NCBI GenBank assembly: GCA_002337045.1
Contig: DDFF01000006.1
Coordinates: forward strand, 496,001-560,000
Direction of reading: 5' to 3'
Source of the DNA: Bacteroidetes bacterium UBA1935
GTDB lineage: Bacteria; Bacteroidota; Bacteroidia; Chitinophagales; Chitinophagaceae
DNA length: 64,000 nucleotides
Positions 8,492-18,400 of this stretch are shown in pieces; position 1 is the stretch's first letter; every line of letters begins with the position of its first letter. The notes below the pieces were generated by a model, which made no database searches, was not told where the DNA came from, and saw only the letters and a program-made list of their open reading frames with translations. The position numbers and the translations under genes were made by a program.

Positions 8492-11400
8492 ATGCAGGAT
8501 ATGACACGTTCACTACGTTATTTATTCCTTTTACTGTTTGTAGGCGTTACCGGTGTAGCAATGGCCCAGGTGGGTGGTATTACCGGTAGGGTATTAGACG
8601 ACACTAAGGAACCTCTCATCGGCGCATTCGTGGAAATAAGCGAGGGCGGTGTTAAAAAGCTAACAGTAGTTACTGACGAAGAAGGTAGCTACATGGCCAA
8701 ACCATTAAACCCTGGTCGTTATGATGTAACCATCAAGATGTCAGGTTTCAACCCTAGTCTTACTCGTGGCGTTATCGTAAGCCCTGATAAAAACACGCTA
8801 TTAAACATTAACATGCAGTTGGATAAAAAACAATTGCAGGATGTAATAGTTGTAGATTATAAGGTGCCGTTGGTAGACCCTACAAGTGAAAAGACAACTA
8901 TTACGTCTGAGCAGATTGAAAAAATGCCTACACGTAATACGCAAAACATCGTAGCACAATCTGCAGGTGTATATAAGGCAAGTGATAGGAGTAACGACCT
9001 GAATATTGGTGGTTCTCGTTCTGATGCTGCGGTATATATAATAGATGGTGTTAGGGTTAGGGGTAATGCTGGTACAAACATTGCTCAAGGTGCGATAGAT
9101 CAGGTAGAAGTTATGCAATCTGGTGTATCTGCAAAATATGGTGATGCCATTGGCGGTATCATTAATATCACTACAAAAGGTGTATCTAAACAAATGAGTG
9201 GTGGTGTGTTGTTGGAGAAATCAGTAGATGGTTATGGTCACAATCTGCTAAACTTCAACTTGTCTGGTCCACTATTCAGCAAAAAAATTGACAGTGTTAA
9301 TAAGAAGCCTATAGTTGGTTTCAGGTTGGATGGTGATATCTATTATGACAAAGACAGAACACCATGGTGGACACGTACATACGTAGCAAATGATGATGCG
9401 CTGCAAAGGGTTACAGATAATCCGCTGACTGCAACGCCTACACCTTCAGGTGGTAAAGTATTTAACTATTCTACAGAATTTTTACGTCTTAGCGATTTCC
9501 ATACTGTAAAAGCACGCCCTAATGCATTAACAAAAGAAGGTAGGCTGAATGGTCGCTTGGATTTCCAGTTGGACGATAACCTGAACGTTCAAGTAGGTGG
9601 TACATTTAGTTATATAAACCAGCCTAACTACGACAGGGCATTTGTGCTGTTTGCAAATGATGCAATACCTGTATTAAATAGTTATACCGGTCGTGCATAT
9701 GCTCGTTTAACCCAGCGCTTCGCCACTGCTGCTACAGCTCCTGGTGAGAAAAAACCAGTAATTTCTAATGCATACTACCAAGTTCAGGCAGACTATCAGA
9801 AAGAATATAACTCACTGAAAAACCCAACATTTGGTGAGGATTTGTTTAAATATTATTACGTAGGTAAGTTTACTACTAATTACACTCCAATATATGCTGC
9901 CGGTGTTGATGATAGCACTGGTATCACAGGTATTCGTTTGTTGGTAGATAGAAACCCTAATGGTGTAACATACGAAAGGTCAGATTTGAACCCTACATTG
10001 GCAAACTACACTAGTCAATTCTTCAAAGAGTCTGGCACACAGCCTTTGTCTATGAGTGATGTTTTGGCAAAGCACTATCTTACAAACGGGTATGCACCAA
10101 ATGTAGTTTATGGCAGATATTATAATCTTGGTAATACACTTGGTTATCACCAAAAAAGTTCTGTAGACCAGTTTGCGGTTAGTGTGGATGCATCTTTTGA
10201 CCTGCAACCGGGTAAAATCCGTCACCAGATAGAGTTTGGTTTATATTATCAACAACAAGTAGATCGTTTCTATGGCGCTAATAGCTTCGCCGGTAGTACT
10301 AACTTGTGGCAATATTCAAGGCAATTGAGCAATAGCCATATTAGCCTTGATTATTCAAATCCTATATTCATAGTTAATGGTCAGCAGTATACCAGAGACC
10401 AAGTAAAAGCAGGTGTTGTATCTCCATCTCCTTATGATACTATTATATATGCTCGCAAAGTAGATACTATCTCAACATTTGGTCAGAACCTGAGGAATAA
10501 ACTTGGCCTTAAAGCTTCTGATTATGTAGATGTAGACAATTACGATCCATCTATGTATTCTCTTAACATGTTCTCTGCTGATGAGCTATTGAACAGTGGT
10601 AACCCGTTTGTATTCTACCGCGGTTACGATTATACAGGTAAAAGATTGTCTGGTCAGGTAAACTTCAATGACTATTTCACTAAGAAAGATGCCAACGGCA
10701 ATTATACACGTGAGGTAGGTGCATTCAGGCCAAACTATATAGCAGGGTATATTCTTGATAAGTTTTCTTATAAAGATCTCAACTTTAACTTAGGTGTTCG
10801 TATAGATCGTTTTGACGCTAATACCAAAGTATTGAAAGACCCATACTCTTTGTACGAAACATATACTGCAAAAGATGTTAGTAATAACGCTGTAGGTAGC
10901 AGGACAATCACTAATACATATAATAATGGCGTAAGGCCTGCCAATATTGGTGATGACTATGTAGTGTATGTAAATAACAATCAGTCTTCAGCTTCAAACA
11001 TCATAGGCTATCGTAATGGCGATGATTGGTATGACTATTCAGGTAAATTGATTGAAGATCCGAATGTATTGAAAAACTATAGTGGTGGTCGTGACCCTCA
11101 GCCATTGTTAGTAGATGCTAATGATAATATTAAGAGTGCAACATTTAACCCTGAAAAATCTTTTACCGATTACAAACCACAGGTTAATGTAGCGCCACGT
11201 ATTTCTTTCAGCTTCCCGATTGCTGATCAGGCTTTGTTCTATGCGCACTATGATGTAATGGTACAAAGACCTACTGAGCGCATCTTTACACCAGCTTCTG
11301 ATTATTACTTCCTGACAAATAATACACAGGATATCATTAATAATCCGAATTTGAAATCTCAGAAACTGATAGACTACGAAGTAGGTTTCAAACAAGCTTT

Positions 11401-12271
11401 GACTAAACAAACAGCTATTACTATTACTGCTTTCTACAAAGAACGTAGAGATATGATTCAGGTTCGCCCTTATCTGTTTGCATGGCCTGTTACTTACTTT
11501 ACTTATGGCAATAGAGACTTTTCTACTTCAAAAGGTTTTACTTTAACATATGATATGCGCAGGATAGGTAATCTGCGTATGAATATAGCCTATACGTTGC
11601 AATTTGCAGAAGGTACAGGTTCAAACTCTCAGACTTCTGCTCGTAACGGTAACTTCGGTAGTGGTATCCTGAATAACTTCATATCTGCTGGTTTGCCTAA
11701 TATGCGTATGACCAACGTGCTTGACTACGATTCTAGGCATAACATTGTTACTAACATAGACTATCGTTATGATAAAAATCAAGGACCGGTTGTTGGTGGT
11801 GTACACATTTTTGAAAATGCAGGTATCAACATCATAGCAAGGGCACGTAGTGGTGAGCCTTATACTAAATACAGGAAGCCAACAGCAGTTACCAATGAAA
11901 TTGACGGTGGCGTAAACGGTTCGCGTTTAGGTTGGCACTTTGGCCTTGATGCAAGGTTGGACAAAGATTTCGAGTTGAACAAACTGTTCACTGGTAAATC
12001 TTCATCTGAAACACCTGGCAAACGCCCGCTGATGTTGAATGCTTACGTATTTGTTACAAACGTATTCAATATCAAGGATATCATAAGTGTTGATGGCTTC
12101 ACAGGTCGTCCGGATGATGATGGTTATCTTGCTTCGCCTCAAGGTACATTGAGTGCACAAACACAAGTTAACACGCTTTCTTTCGTAGACTATTATAACA
12201 TGTCTTTGTGGAATAATAACAGGATAAACCTTCCAAGGCGTATAAACCTGGGTTTACAGCTTAATTTTTAA
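8492..12271 (+). CDS. TonB-dependent outer-membrane receptor with carboxypeptidase-like regulatory domain
   Basis: This is a large (1259-residue) outer-membrane protein. After a signal peptide ending AMAQ comes a carboxypeptidase-regulatory-like beta-sandwich (GGITGRVLDDTKEPLIGAFV), then a plug domain (NTQNIVAQSAGVY, IGGSRSDAAVYIIDGVRVRG, VEVMQSGVSAKYGDAIGGII) and a long beta-barrel ending LPRRINLGLQLNF, with the terminal aromatic typical of barrel insertion. I prefer ATG 8492, with ATG 8501 also possible; the frame reaches a TTG at 8474. No SusD gene is adjacent. Instead it precedes a secreted protein and a PorV/PorQ protein, so a role tied to surface protein export or assembly rather than glycan uptake is plausible (inference). 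Confidence 0.88.
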   Translation: MQDMTRSLRYLFLLLFVGVTGVAMAQVGGITGRVLDDTKEPLIGAFVEISEGGVKKLTVVTDEEGSYMAKPLNPGRYDVTIKMSGFNPSLTRGVIVSPDKNTLLNINMQLDKKQLQDVIVVDYKVPLVDPTSEKTTITSEQIEKMPTRNTQNIVAQSAGVYKASDRSNDLNIGGSRSDAAVYIIDGVRVRGNAGTNIAQGAIDQVEVMQSGVSAKYGDAIGGIINITTKGVSKQMSGGVLLEKSVDGYGHNLLNFNLSGPLFSKKIDSVNKKPIVGFRLDGDIYYDKDRTPWWTRTYVANDDALQRVTDNPLTATPTPSGGKVFNYSTEFLRLSDFHTVKARPNALTKEGRLNGRLDFQLDDNLNVQVGGTFSYINQPNYDRAFVLFANDAIPVLNSYTGRAYARLTQRFATAATAPGEKKPVISNAYYQVQADYQKEYNSLKNPTFGEDLFKYYYVGKFTTNYTPIYAAGVDDSTGITGIRLLVDRNPNGVTYERSDLNPTLANYTSQFFKESGTQPLSMSDVLAKHYLTNGYAPNVVYGRYYNLGNTLGYHQKSSVDQFAVSVDASFDLQPGKIRHQIEFGLYYQQQVDRFYGANSFAGSTNLWQYSRQLSNSHISLDYSNPIFIVNGQQYTRDQVKAGVVSPSPYDTIIYARKVDTISTFGQNLRNKLGLKASDYVDVDNYDPSMYSLNMFSADELLNSGNPFVFYRGYDYTGKRLSGQVNFNDYFTKKDANGNYTREVGAFRPNYIAGYILDKFSYKDLNFNLGVRIDRFDANTKVLKDPYSLYETYTAKDVSNNAVGSRTITNTYNNGVRPANIGDDYVVYVNNNQSSASNIIGYRNGDDWYDYSGKLIEDPNVLKNYSGGRDPQPLLVDANDNIKSATFNPEKSFTDYKPQVNVAPRISFSFPIADQALFYAHYDVMVQRPTERIFTPASDYYFLTNNTQDIINNPNLKSQKLIDYEVGFKQALTKQTAITITAFYKERRDMIQVRPYLFAWPVTYFTYGNRDFSTSKGFTLTYDMRRIGNLRMNIAYTLQFAEGTGSNSQTSARNGNFGSGILNNFISAGLPNMRMTNVLDYDSRHNIVTNIDYRYDKNQGPVVGGVHIFENAGINIIARARSGEPYTKYRKPTAVTNEIDGGVNGSRLGWHFGLDARLDKDFELNKLFTGKSSSETPGKRPLMLNAYVFVTNVFNIKDIISVDGFTGRPDDDGYLASPQGTLSAQTQVNTLSFVDYYNMSLWNNNRINLPRRINLGLQLNF

Positions 12272-12300
12272 TAAAACAATTGTTTGATATAATAACTTAA

Positions 12301-12306
12301 AAGGAG
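12301..12306 (+). promoter_or_regulatory. strong Shine-Dalgarno before the secreted-protein gene
   Basis: AAGGAG lies just before tandem in-frame ATG codons at 12309 and 12312. The spacing (5 nt) favours the second ATG. A full Shine-Dalgarno is uncommon in Bacteroidota and suggests high translation. Confidence 0.5.
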
Positions 12307-12308
12307 TT

Positions 12309-15300
12309 ATGATGTTTAAGGATAGAAAAATAATTGCAGCAGTCGCAGCGTTTGCACTTTCAGGAGTGTTTAACAGCGCGCTGGCGCGTCCAAACATTGA
12401 CAATAATGGTCAATTGAAGACAACTGGCGGCCAACTGAAGACGACTGCCAGCACGTGTAAGCCCGCAGAAGCCAAAATAGACCTTGATATCAATAACGTA
12501 CGTGCGCGTTTGATGACAGGTGGTGATATGTGGTGGGACAACGGTACTGCCGAAGCACGTTACGAAATACCGAAAGGTAGCCGTAAAAACTCTCTATTCG
12601 CCGGTTCTGTGTGGATAGGTGGTAGGGATGGTCAGGGACAGTTAAAAGTAGCTGCGCAAACCTACAGGCAAGATGGTAATGACTATTGGCCTGGCCCTCT
12701 GGATAATCAGGCAAGTATTAAAGATGCTGATTGCGCAGAATGGGATAGGTTTTGGAAAGTCAATAAATCAGACATCCTGAAATTCAGATCGTTAGCAGAT
12801 CCTGCCGTTGCTAGAGGTGATGTTGCTTTTGAAGCAATAACACAATGGCCGGCTAAAGGTAATGGTGAAGCTGTTGGTAACAGGGGTAATACTTTGGGTT
12901 TAGATGTTGCAACCAGAGATTATGCGCCATTTGTTGATGTTAACAATAATGGGGTATATGAGTATGCACTCGGTGATTACCCAAATATTACCGGTGACCA
13001 GTTCATCTGGTGGGTATTCAACGATAAAGGTAATACTAAACAGCAGTCTCAGACAGAAGGTATTGGTATAGAAGTGCAGGCAAGTGCATTTGCATACTCT
13101 ACAAAAGACTATTTGAACGATGCCAGTTTCTATAACTATCGATTGGTAAATCGCAGTAACCTGCAATTGGATAGTACCTATATTGCAACCTGGACGGATG
13201 CCGATTTGGGTTATTATCGCGATGACTATATAGGTTGTGATACTACACGTGGTTTGGGTATTCTGTATAATGGTGCAAGCACAGATGGTGCGGGTCAGAT
13301 AAACAGCTATGGTACAAAAATACCAATGGTGGGTGTAGACTTCTTTAAAGGGCCTAGAAAACCTGTTGATACTATGATAAATGGTGTCCCAGGAATTACT
13401 TACAAGGAACTTGGTATGGAATCATTTACATACTATAATAATGATAACAGTAATATCGGTAACCCTGATAATGGTGTGCAGATATACAATTATATGACTG
13501 GTTCTATCAGAAATGGACAACGTTTCAGTAATGACTTTCAAGGACCTGGTATCAACTCCAAAGGCTATGGTACAAACACTACTTCAAGATTTGTATTCTT
13601 CGGCGATCCGGAAGTTAAAACTGAATGGTCTGAGTGTTCTTGTTTGAACCCGGTAGGTGACAGACGCTTTGTGCACTCTTCTGGTCCTTTCAAATTAGAG
13701 CCTGGTGTTGTTAATGACATCACAATCGGTGCTGTTTGGGTAGCTGATGTAGGAGGTTGTCCTACAACCAGCTTCAGAAAGATTCGCGTTGCCGATGATG
13801 CAGCACAAGCATTGTTTGATAATGGTTTCAGAACAATTGAAGGTCCTGAAGCTCCGCGCCTTGTAGCAAGGGAAATGGATAGGAAGATTGTCTTCTATCT
13901 GGTAAACGATTATGGTAGCAATAACTTCAGAGAACGTTATGGCCGCAGTACTGATCGTAAATATCAGGTAGCATCTCCTAAAGCTGCCAAATTCAGCACA
14001 AACAATGATTCGCTTTACAAATTTGAAGGTTACCGAGTTTTCCAATTGAAAAATTCATTGGTACAACCATCTCAGATATATAATAGTGATGGTACAATCA
14101 ATACTGCAGTTGCAGCGGAAGTATTTAGTTGCGATATCAACAATAAGGTTACTCGTATTATCAACTGGGAGAAAAAGACTGAGATTGGAGATTCTGTGTA
14201 TGTTCCACTGGTAAAAGTTACAGGTAACGATAGTGGTATTAAGCACAGCTTTGAAATCACTACGGATAAATTTGCTAGTACGGATGATATTAAGTTGGTA
14301 AACTATCGCAACTATTATTATGTTGCAGTTGCTTACGCACACAACAATTTTGCTGATTTCAATCCTAAAAATGCAGAATCTACACAAGACATTTGTTATT
14401 TAGAAAGCTCTCACGGTGCAGGTGGTATACCTATACCTGTAGTTGCAGCTATGCCTAACCCTGCAAATGGTGATATGGGTACAGTTTTGAATGCTGACTA
14501 CGGTACAGGCGTTATCATCAAGCGTCTGGAAGGTACTGGTAATGGTCACAATGAATTGAGACTTACAGAGGAATCAGAGAACGAAGCACTTTTTGGTGGT
14601 AATAATCAGGCAGTGTATCCTACTTACCAACCAGGTTTCGGTCCTGTTAATGTTAAGGTTGTAGATCCTAGAAAAGTTCAGCCTGCAAACTGGGAATTAT
14701 TTATAGATTCAGTTACACAATCTCCTACAAGTACTACTATCAGCCAATATAACGGTTGGAGGCTTGTAAATACATCGAACGGAGAAATTATATACAGTGA
14801 AGGCAACAAAGGTATTGTTGAGCCGGATGAGCAAATCATTGAAAAATATGGTCTGTCTGTAACGATTCAACAAACACTTCGCCCTGGTGACGATCAAGCA
14901 GGTTCTAATGGCCTCATCTCATCTTCTATAACATTTGATGATCCTGCTAGGCAGTGGTTAGTAGGTGTTCAGGATGAAGAAGCAAGGTCGCTGAATAACT
15001 GGATCAGGAGTGGTCATACATCTGATACATACGGACGTTGTGACTTCAATGATCGTACAGGTAACGGTTATGATACTTCTGCTCAGATTTATGAAAATCT
15101 GTTCCCGCTAAGTCCGCTTCACAAAGGTACATGGGCTCCATATGGTTTGGCTTCAGATGAAGACAGATACGCTTGTGGCTTCGGTGTTATCAAAAAAGGT
15201 ACTGCATCAGCTATATATAACCTGCCAAGTGTAGACATAGTACTGACATCTGACAAGTCTAAGTGGACAAGGTGTGCTGTATTGGAATTGCAAGACGCAT

Positions 15301-16238
15301 CTGCACTTTCTGAAGGTAAAGTTGCTAAATTCTCTATCAGAAGCCATAAGAGCTGGAATCTGGATGTTGATGATAATGGTCGTCCTACATATTCTACCGT
15401 TGCTGGTGATACTGGTATGTCTTGGTTCCCTGGTTACGCAATCAACATTGAAACAGGCGAACGTCTGAACATTGCATTCGGTGAAGACTCATGGTTAAAG
15501 CAATATGGTGGTACAGATATGATCTGGAATCCAACAAGCGATAACATATCTTCATTTGGTAGTGTTATCAATGGTGGTAAACATTATATCTATGTAATGA
15601 ATACCCGTTATGACTCTTGTACTTGGTTCAGACAACAAGTTGCTCAATCAACAATCCAGCAAAACGCTGCATTGAAAACTATACAATGGGTTGGTTTGCC
15701 ACTGTTGAATGAAGGTTATCAATACAAATCGATTAAAGATGGTTTGATACCAAATAATGTACGTATCAGGTTCAGGGTAGATCGTCCGTATGCAAAATAC
15801 AGATCTGCATTGCAAAGTGGTGCTGCAAGAAATGCTGATGCTCCTTTGTATAGCTTCAATACTAACGATCTGGCTCCAACTCCATTGAACCAGCAATCTA
15901 ATGATCAGCGTGATGCACTTCTGAAGAAAATCATGGCAGTTCCTAACCCGTACTACGCATACTCTGGTTTTGAGAATAACAGGTTAGATACTCGTGTAAG
16001 GATAATTAATTTACCAAAACGCGCTACAATCAGCATCTATTCTCTGGATGGTTCCCTGATACGCAGACTTGAAAAAGATAATCCTAACGTATCGTATGTT
16101 GACTGGGATATCAGAAATGCTAAGGGCTTGCCAATAGCTAGCGGTATGTACTTGTTCCACATCAATGCAGAAGGTATAGGCGAAACAGTTGTTAAATGGT
16201 TCGGTGCTATGCGTCCGATAGATATTATCAGCTATTAA
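12309..16238 (+). CDS. large secreted protein with T9SS/FlgD-like C-terminal domain
   Basis: This 1309-residue protein starts with a signal peptide ending SALA and a short duplicated element, QLKTTGG-QLKTTA (about residues 35-48). The body is rich in Gly, Asn and aromatics and includes repeated statements of ordered beta structure (for example GDMWWDNGTAEARYEIPKGS). The last 90 residues, from MAVPNPYYAYSGFENN through VRIINLPKRATISIYS and GMYLFHINAEG, form an FlgD-like/type A-like sorting domain, though it ends in an unusual tail IDIISY. It lies 37 nt after the TonB receptor gene and 60 nt before the PorV/PorQ gene. The specific function is unknown; such proteins are widespread in Bacteroidota beside this receptor and PorV/PorQ pair. 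Confidence 0.8.
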   Translation: MMFKDRKIIAAVAAFALSGVFNSALARPNIDNNGQLKTTGGQLKTTASTCKPAEAKIDLDINNVRARLMTGGDMWWDNGTAEARYEIPKGSRKNSLFAGSVWIGGRDGQGQLKVAAQTYRQDGNDYWPGPLDNQASIKDADCAEWDRFWKVNKSDILKFRSLADPAVARGDVAFEAITQWPAKGNGEAVGNRGNTLGLDVATRDYAPFVDVNNNGVYEYALGDYPNITGDQFIWWVFNDKGNTKQQSQTEGIGIEVQASAFAYSTKDYLNDASFYNYRLVNRSNLQLDSTYIATWTDADLGYYRDDYIGCDTTRGLGILYNGASTDGAGQINSYGTKIPMVGVDFFKGPRKPVDTMINGVPGITYKELGMESFTYYNNDNSNIGNPDNGVQIYNYMTGSIRNGQRFSNDFQGPGINSKGYGTNTTSRFVFFGDPEVKTEWSECSCLNPVGDRRFVHSSGPFKLEPGVVNDITIGAVWVADVGGCPTTSFRKIRVADDAAQALFDNGFRTIEGPEAPRLVAREMDRKIVFYLVNDYGSNNFRERYGRSTDRKYQVASPKAAKFSTNNDSLYKFEGYRVFQLKNSLVQPSQIYNSDGTINTAVAAEVFSCDINNKVTRIINWEKKTEIGDSVYVPLVKVTGNDSGIKHSFEITTDKFASTDDIKLVNYRNYYYVAVAYAHNNFADFNPKNAESTQDICYLESSHGAGGIPIPVVAAMPNPANGDMGTVLNADYGTGVIIKRLEGTGNGHNELRLTEESENEALFGGNNQAVYPTYQPGFGPVNVKVVDPRKVQPANWELFIDSVTQSPTSTTISQYNGWRLVNTSNGEIIYSEGNKGIVEPDEQIIEKYGLSVTIQQTLRPGDDQAGSNGLISSSITFDDPARQWLVGVQDEEARSLNNWIRSGHTSDTYGRCDFNDRTGNGYDTSAQIYENLFPLSPLHKGTWAPYGLASDEDRYACGFGVIKKGTASAIYNLPSVDIVLTSDKSKWTRCAVLELQDASALSEGKVAKFSIRSHKSWNLDVDDNGRPTYSTVAGDTGMSWFPGYAINIETGERLNIAFGEDSWLKQYGGTDMIWNPTSDNISSFGSVINGGKHYIYVMNTRYDSCTWFRQQVAQSTIQQNAALKTIQWVGLPLLNEGYQYKSIKDGLIPNNVRIRFRVDRPYAKYRSALQSGAARNADAPLYSFNTNDLAPTPLNQQSNDQRDALLKKIMAVPNPYYAYSGFENNRLDTRVRIINLPKRATISIYSLDGSLIRRLEKDNPNVSYVDWDIRNAKGLPIASGMYLFHINAEGIGETVVKWFGAMRPIDIISY

Positions 16239-16252
16239 TAGAATATAATTAA

Positions 16253-16272
16253 GGGCCGGTTGCGGCCGGCCC
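16253..16272 (+). terminator. GC-rich intercistronic hairpin
   Basis: GGGCCGG and CCGGCCC flank a 6-nt loop between the secreted-protein and PorV/PorQ genes. The downstream sequence is ACAATTTTA, not a clean U tract, so it may be a weak terminator or an mRNA-stabilising or processing element within one operon. Confidence 0.5.
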
Positions 16273-16298
16273 ACAATTTTAAATAACATAAGATTCTT

Positions 16299-17402
16299 AT
16301 GAAAAAAATATCTACTGGAGTTCTTGTTGCAGCCATCGCATTGGGTACTACTACGCAGGTGTTAGCAGGTAACAAAGATCGTACTGGTCAGGCAGGTGCT
16401 TCTGAACTGCTTATAAACCCTTGGGGGCAAAGCACGGGTGTATTCGGTATGAATACTGCACAAGTAAGAGGTGTTGATGCAATGAAAACTAACATTGCAG
16501 GTCTTGCTTTCGTAAATAAAACTGAACTTGGTGCTTCTTACAGCCTTTTTTTGAGGGGCAGCAACATAGGTGTTAATAATCTTGGTTTTGCTCAAAAAAT
16601 GGGTAAAAATTCAGGCACACTTGGTGTTAATATTATGGCGCTGAGCATGGGTGAAATTACAATCACAGATTATAACAACCCAACCGGCACATCGGGTGTA
16701 TACAAGCCACAGTTATTCAACATGCAAGTGGGCTATGCTAAGTCTTTTTCTAAGACAATACATGCAGGCGTAGGCGCTACATTCGTTTCAGAGCAAATAT
16801 CGAACGTTAAAGCCAGTGGTTTGGCATTCGAAGCCGGCATACAGTATGTAACAGGTAAAAGAGATAATTTCCACTTTGGTATTACGTTGCGTAATATTGG
16901 TACTAACATGCGTTTTGCAGGTAGTGGTTTCAGTACAGAAAATATAGCAGCACAGGGTGAGTATTCTATGAATACTTTGGTGCCTGCAGAGAAGTTTGAA
17001 ATGCCTACATATCTGAACTTTGGCGTTGCTTATGATTTCTATCTGGATGAAACAAATCAGCCAACTACAGATGCGCAAGCTACAGATGCTACTGCTGCAA
17101 TGCCCAAACACAGAGTGACACCGATGGCAAACTTCACATCAAACTCTTTCAATAACGATTTTCTTGGCTTAGGCGTTGAATATTCGTACAAAGAGATGTT
17201 TATGTTGCGTGGTGCTTACCGCTACGAAAAAAACATAGGTACTGCTAATAGTACTACAATGTATACAGGTATCAGTGCCGGTGCTACTGTGCAAACACGT
17301 ATTGGTGAAACTGGCCCAACTTTGGCTATAGATTATTCATTCCGCCCGACTCAGCGTCCGGCAACAGGTGTACACGTATTTTCACTGCGTTTCATCCGTT
17401 AA
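16299..17402 (+). CDS. PorV/PorQ family outer-membrane protein
   Basis: This 367-residue protein has a signal peptide (ending VLAGN) and the PorV/PorQ family opening TGQAGASELLINPWGQSTGVFGMNTA, with AGLAFVNKTELGASYSLFL following, then alternating barrel strands and a final aromatic-ended strand VFSLRFIR. PorV shuttles T9SS cargo to the attachment complex; PorQ and paralogues are less understood. Being the third gene of the TonB receptor/secreted protein cassette suggests it is a dedicated paralogue handling that cargo (inference). It is not necessarily the PorV of the core machine. A strong terminator follows. Confidence 0.82.
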   Translation: MKKISTGVLVAAIALGTTTQVLAGNKDRTGQAGASELLINPWGQSTGVFGMNTAQVRGVDAMKTNIAGLAFVNKTELGASYSLFLRGSNIGVNNLGFAQKMGKNSGTLGVNIMALSMGEITITDYNNPTGTSGVYKPQLFNMQVGYAKSFSKTIHAGVGATFVSEQISNVKASGLAFEAGIQYVTGKRDNFHFGITLRNIGTNMRFAGSGFSTENIAAQGEYSMNTLVPAEKFEMPTYLNFGVAYDFYLDETNQPTTDAQATDATAAMPKHRVTPMANFTSNSFNNDFLGLGVEYSYKEMFMLRGAYRYEKNIGTANSTTMYTGISAGATVQTRIGETGPTLAIDYSFRPTQRPATGVHVFSLRFIR

Positions 17403-17427
17403 TCTAAAATTCCTTATTTTTGAATAC

Positions 17428-17467
17428 ACAACGCTTCTGCTAAAAACAGAAGCGTTGTATTTTTTTC
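17428..17467 (+). terminator. rho-independent terminator after the PorV/PorQ gene
   Basis: A perfect 12-bp stem ACAACGCTTCTG / CAGAAGCGTTGT with a 7-nt loop is followed by ATTTTTTT. Confidence 0.92.
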
Positions 17468-17500
17468 TGATTTCAATTAATAATGTAAAGTTTACAGCGC

Positions 17501-17974
17501 ATGGCAGGAGTAAATTATGTTACCAAAGAGACTTTGGAACAGATGAGGGAAGAACTGACACAACTGAAGACTTCAGGACGTGCTGAAATAGCACGTGCTA
17601 TTTCAGAAGCACGCGAAAAAGGCGACTTAAAGGAAAATGCTGAGTATGATGCCGCAAAAGAAGCACAAGGCTATCATGAAGCTAAAATTGCGCAACTGGA
17701 GAATGCAATTGCTACTGCAAGGATTATTGATGCCAAAGATCTTGACATGAGCAAGGTGTCTATCCTTAGCCGTGTAAAGCTTACAAATATGGGCACCAAA
17801 AAAGTAGTTGAATATCAACTGGTATCTGAAACAGAAGCAGACCTTAAAGCCGGTAAAATATCTATCACTTCGCCAATTGGCAAAGGCCTGCTTGGCAAAA
17901 AAGTAGGTGAGGTTGCAGAAATATCTGTACCCAATGGTGTAATGAAATTTAAAGTAGAAAGCATCTCTGCATAA
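17501..17974 (+). CDS. greA: transcription elongation factor GreA
   Basis: GreA rescues backtracked RNA polymerase by stimulating transcript cleavage. The 157-residue product has the N-terminal coiled coil with the tip acidic residues in GDLKENAEYDAAKEAQ (about 44-59) and the C-terminal FKBP-like domain with ITSPIGKGLLGKKVGE. It starts at ATG 17501 and overlaps the HIT gene by one base (TAATG), so the two are coupled. Confidence 0.95.
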   Translation: MAGVNYVTKETLEQMREELTQLKTSGRAEIARAISEAREKGDLKENAEYDAAKEAQGYHEAKIAQLENAIATARIIDAKDLDMSKVSILSRVKLTNMGTKKVVEYQLVSETEADLKAGKISITSPIGKGLLGKKVGEVAEISVPNGVMKFKVESISA

Positions 17975-18366
17975 TGGCTACCATATTCAGCAAGATAATA
18001 GCAGGCGAAATACCATCTTACAAGATAGCGGAAGATGATATGTTCTTTGCATTTCTGGACATCTTCCCGATGGCTGAAGGGCATGTATTGGTAGTGCCCA
18101 AAGTAGAAACAGACAAGGTTTTTGATGTCAGCGATGAATACCTTGCAAAATGGTTGCTGTTTGCCAAACCTATTGCTAAGGCTATTGAGAAATCGTTTGA
18201 TTGCAACAGATGTGGTATCAGTGTGATAGGGCTGGAAGTGCCGCATGCACATATGCACCTAGTGCCTATCAACAATGCAGATGATTTGAACTTTACCCGC
18301 GATAAACTGAAACTGAACGAAGAACAGTTCAAACTAATTCAGCAAACAATCATCAACAATATGTAA
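17974..18366 (+). CDS. HIT family (histidine triad) nucleotide-binding protein
   Basis: The 130-residue protein has the Hint-type fold: CKII-like opening replaced by FSKIIAGEIPSYKIAEDD, FLDIFPMAEGHVLVVPK, and the histidine triad HAHMHLVP (about 90-97). Hint proteins hydrolyse nucleoside phosphoramidates and adenylated intermediates. The gene begins at the last base of greA and ends at a bidirectional terminator. Confidence 0.92.
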   Translation: MATIFSKIIAGEIPSYKIAEDDMFFAFLDIFPMAEGHVLVVPKVETDKVFDVSDEYLAKWLLFAKPIAKAIEKSFDCNRCGISVIGLEVPHAHMHLVPINNADDLNFTRDKLKLNEEQFKLIQQTIINNM

Positions 18367-18370
18367 AAGA

Positions 18371-18400
18371 AAACGGGGCTCGTAAGCCCCGTTTCTTATT
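18371..18400. terminator. bidirectional terminator between convergent HIT and ABM genes
   Basis: AAACGGGGCT and AGCCCCGTTT form a 10-bp stem with a 4-nt loop, with T-rich flank on the plus strand (TTTCTTATT) and on the minus strand (TTTTCTTTTA). Confidence 0.9.
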
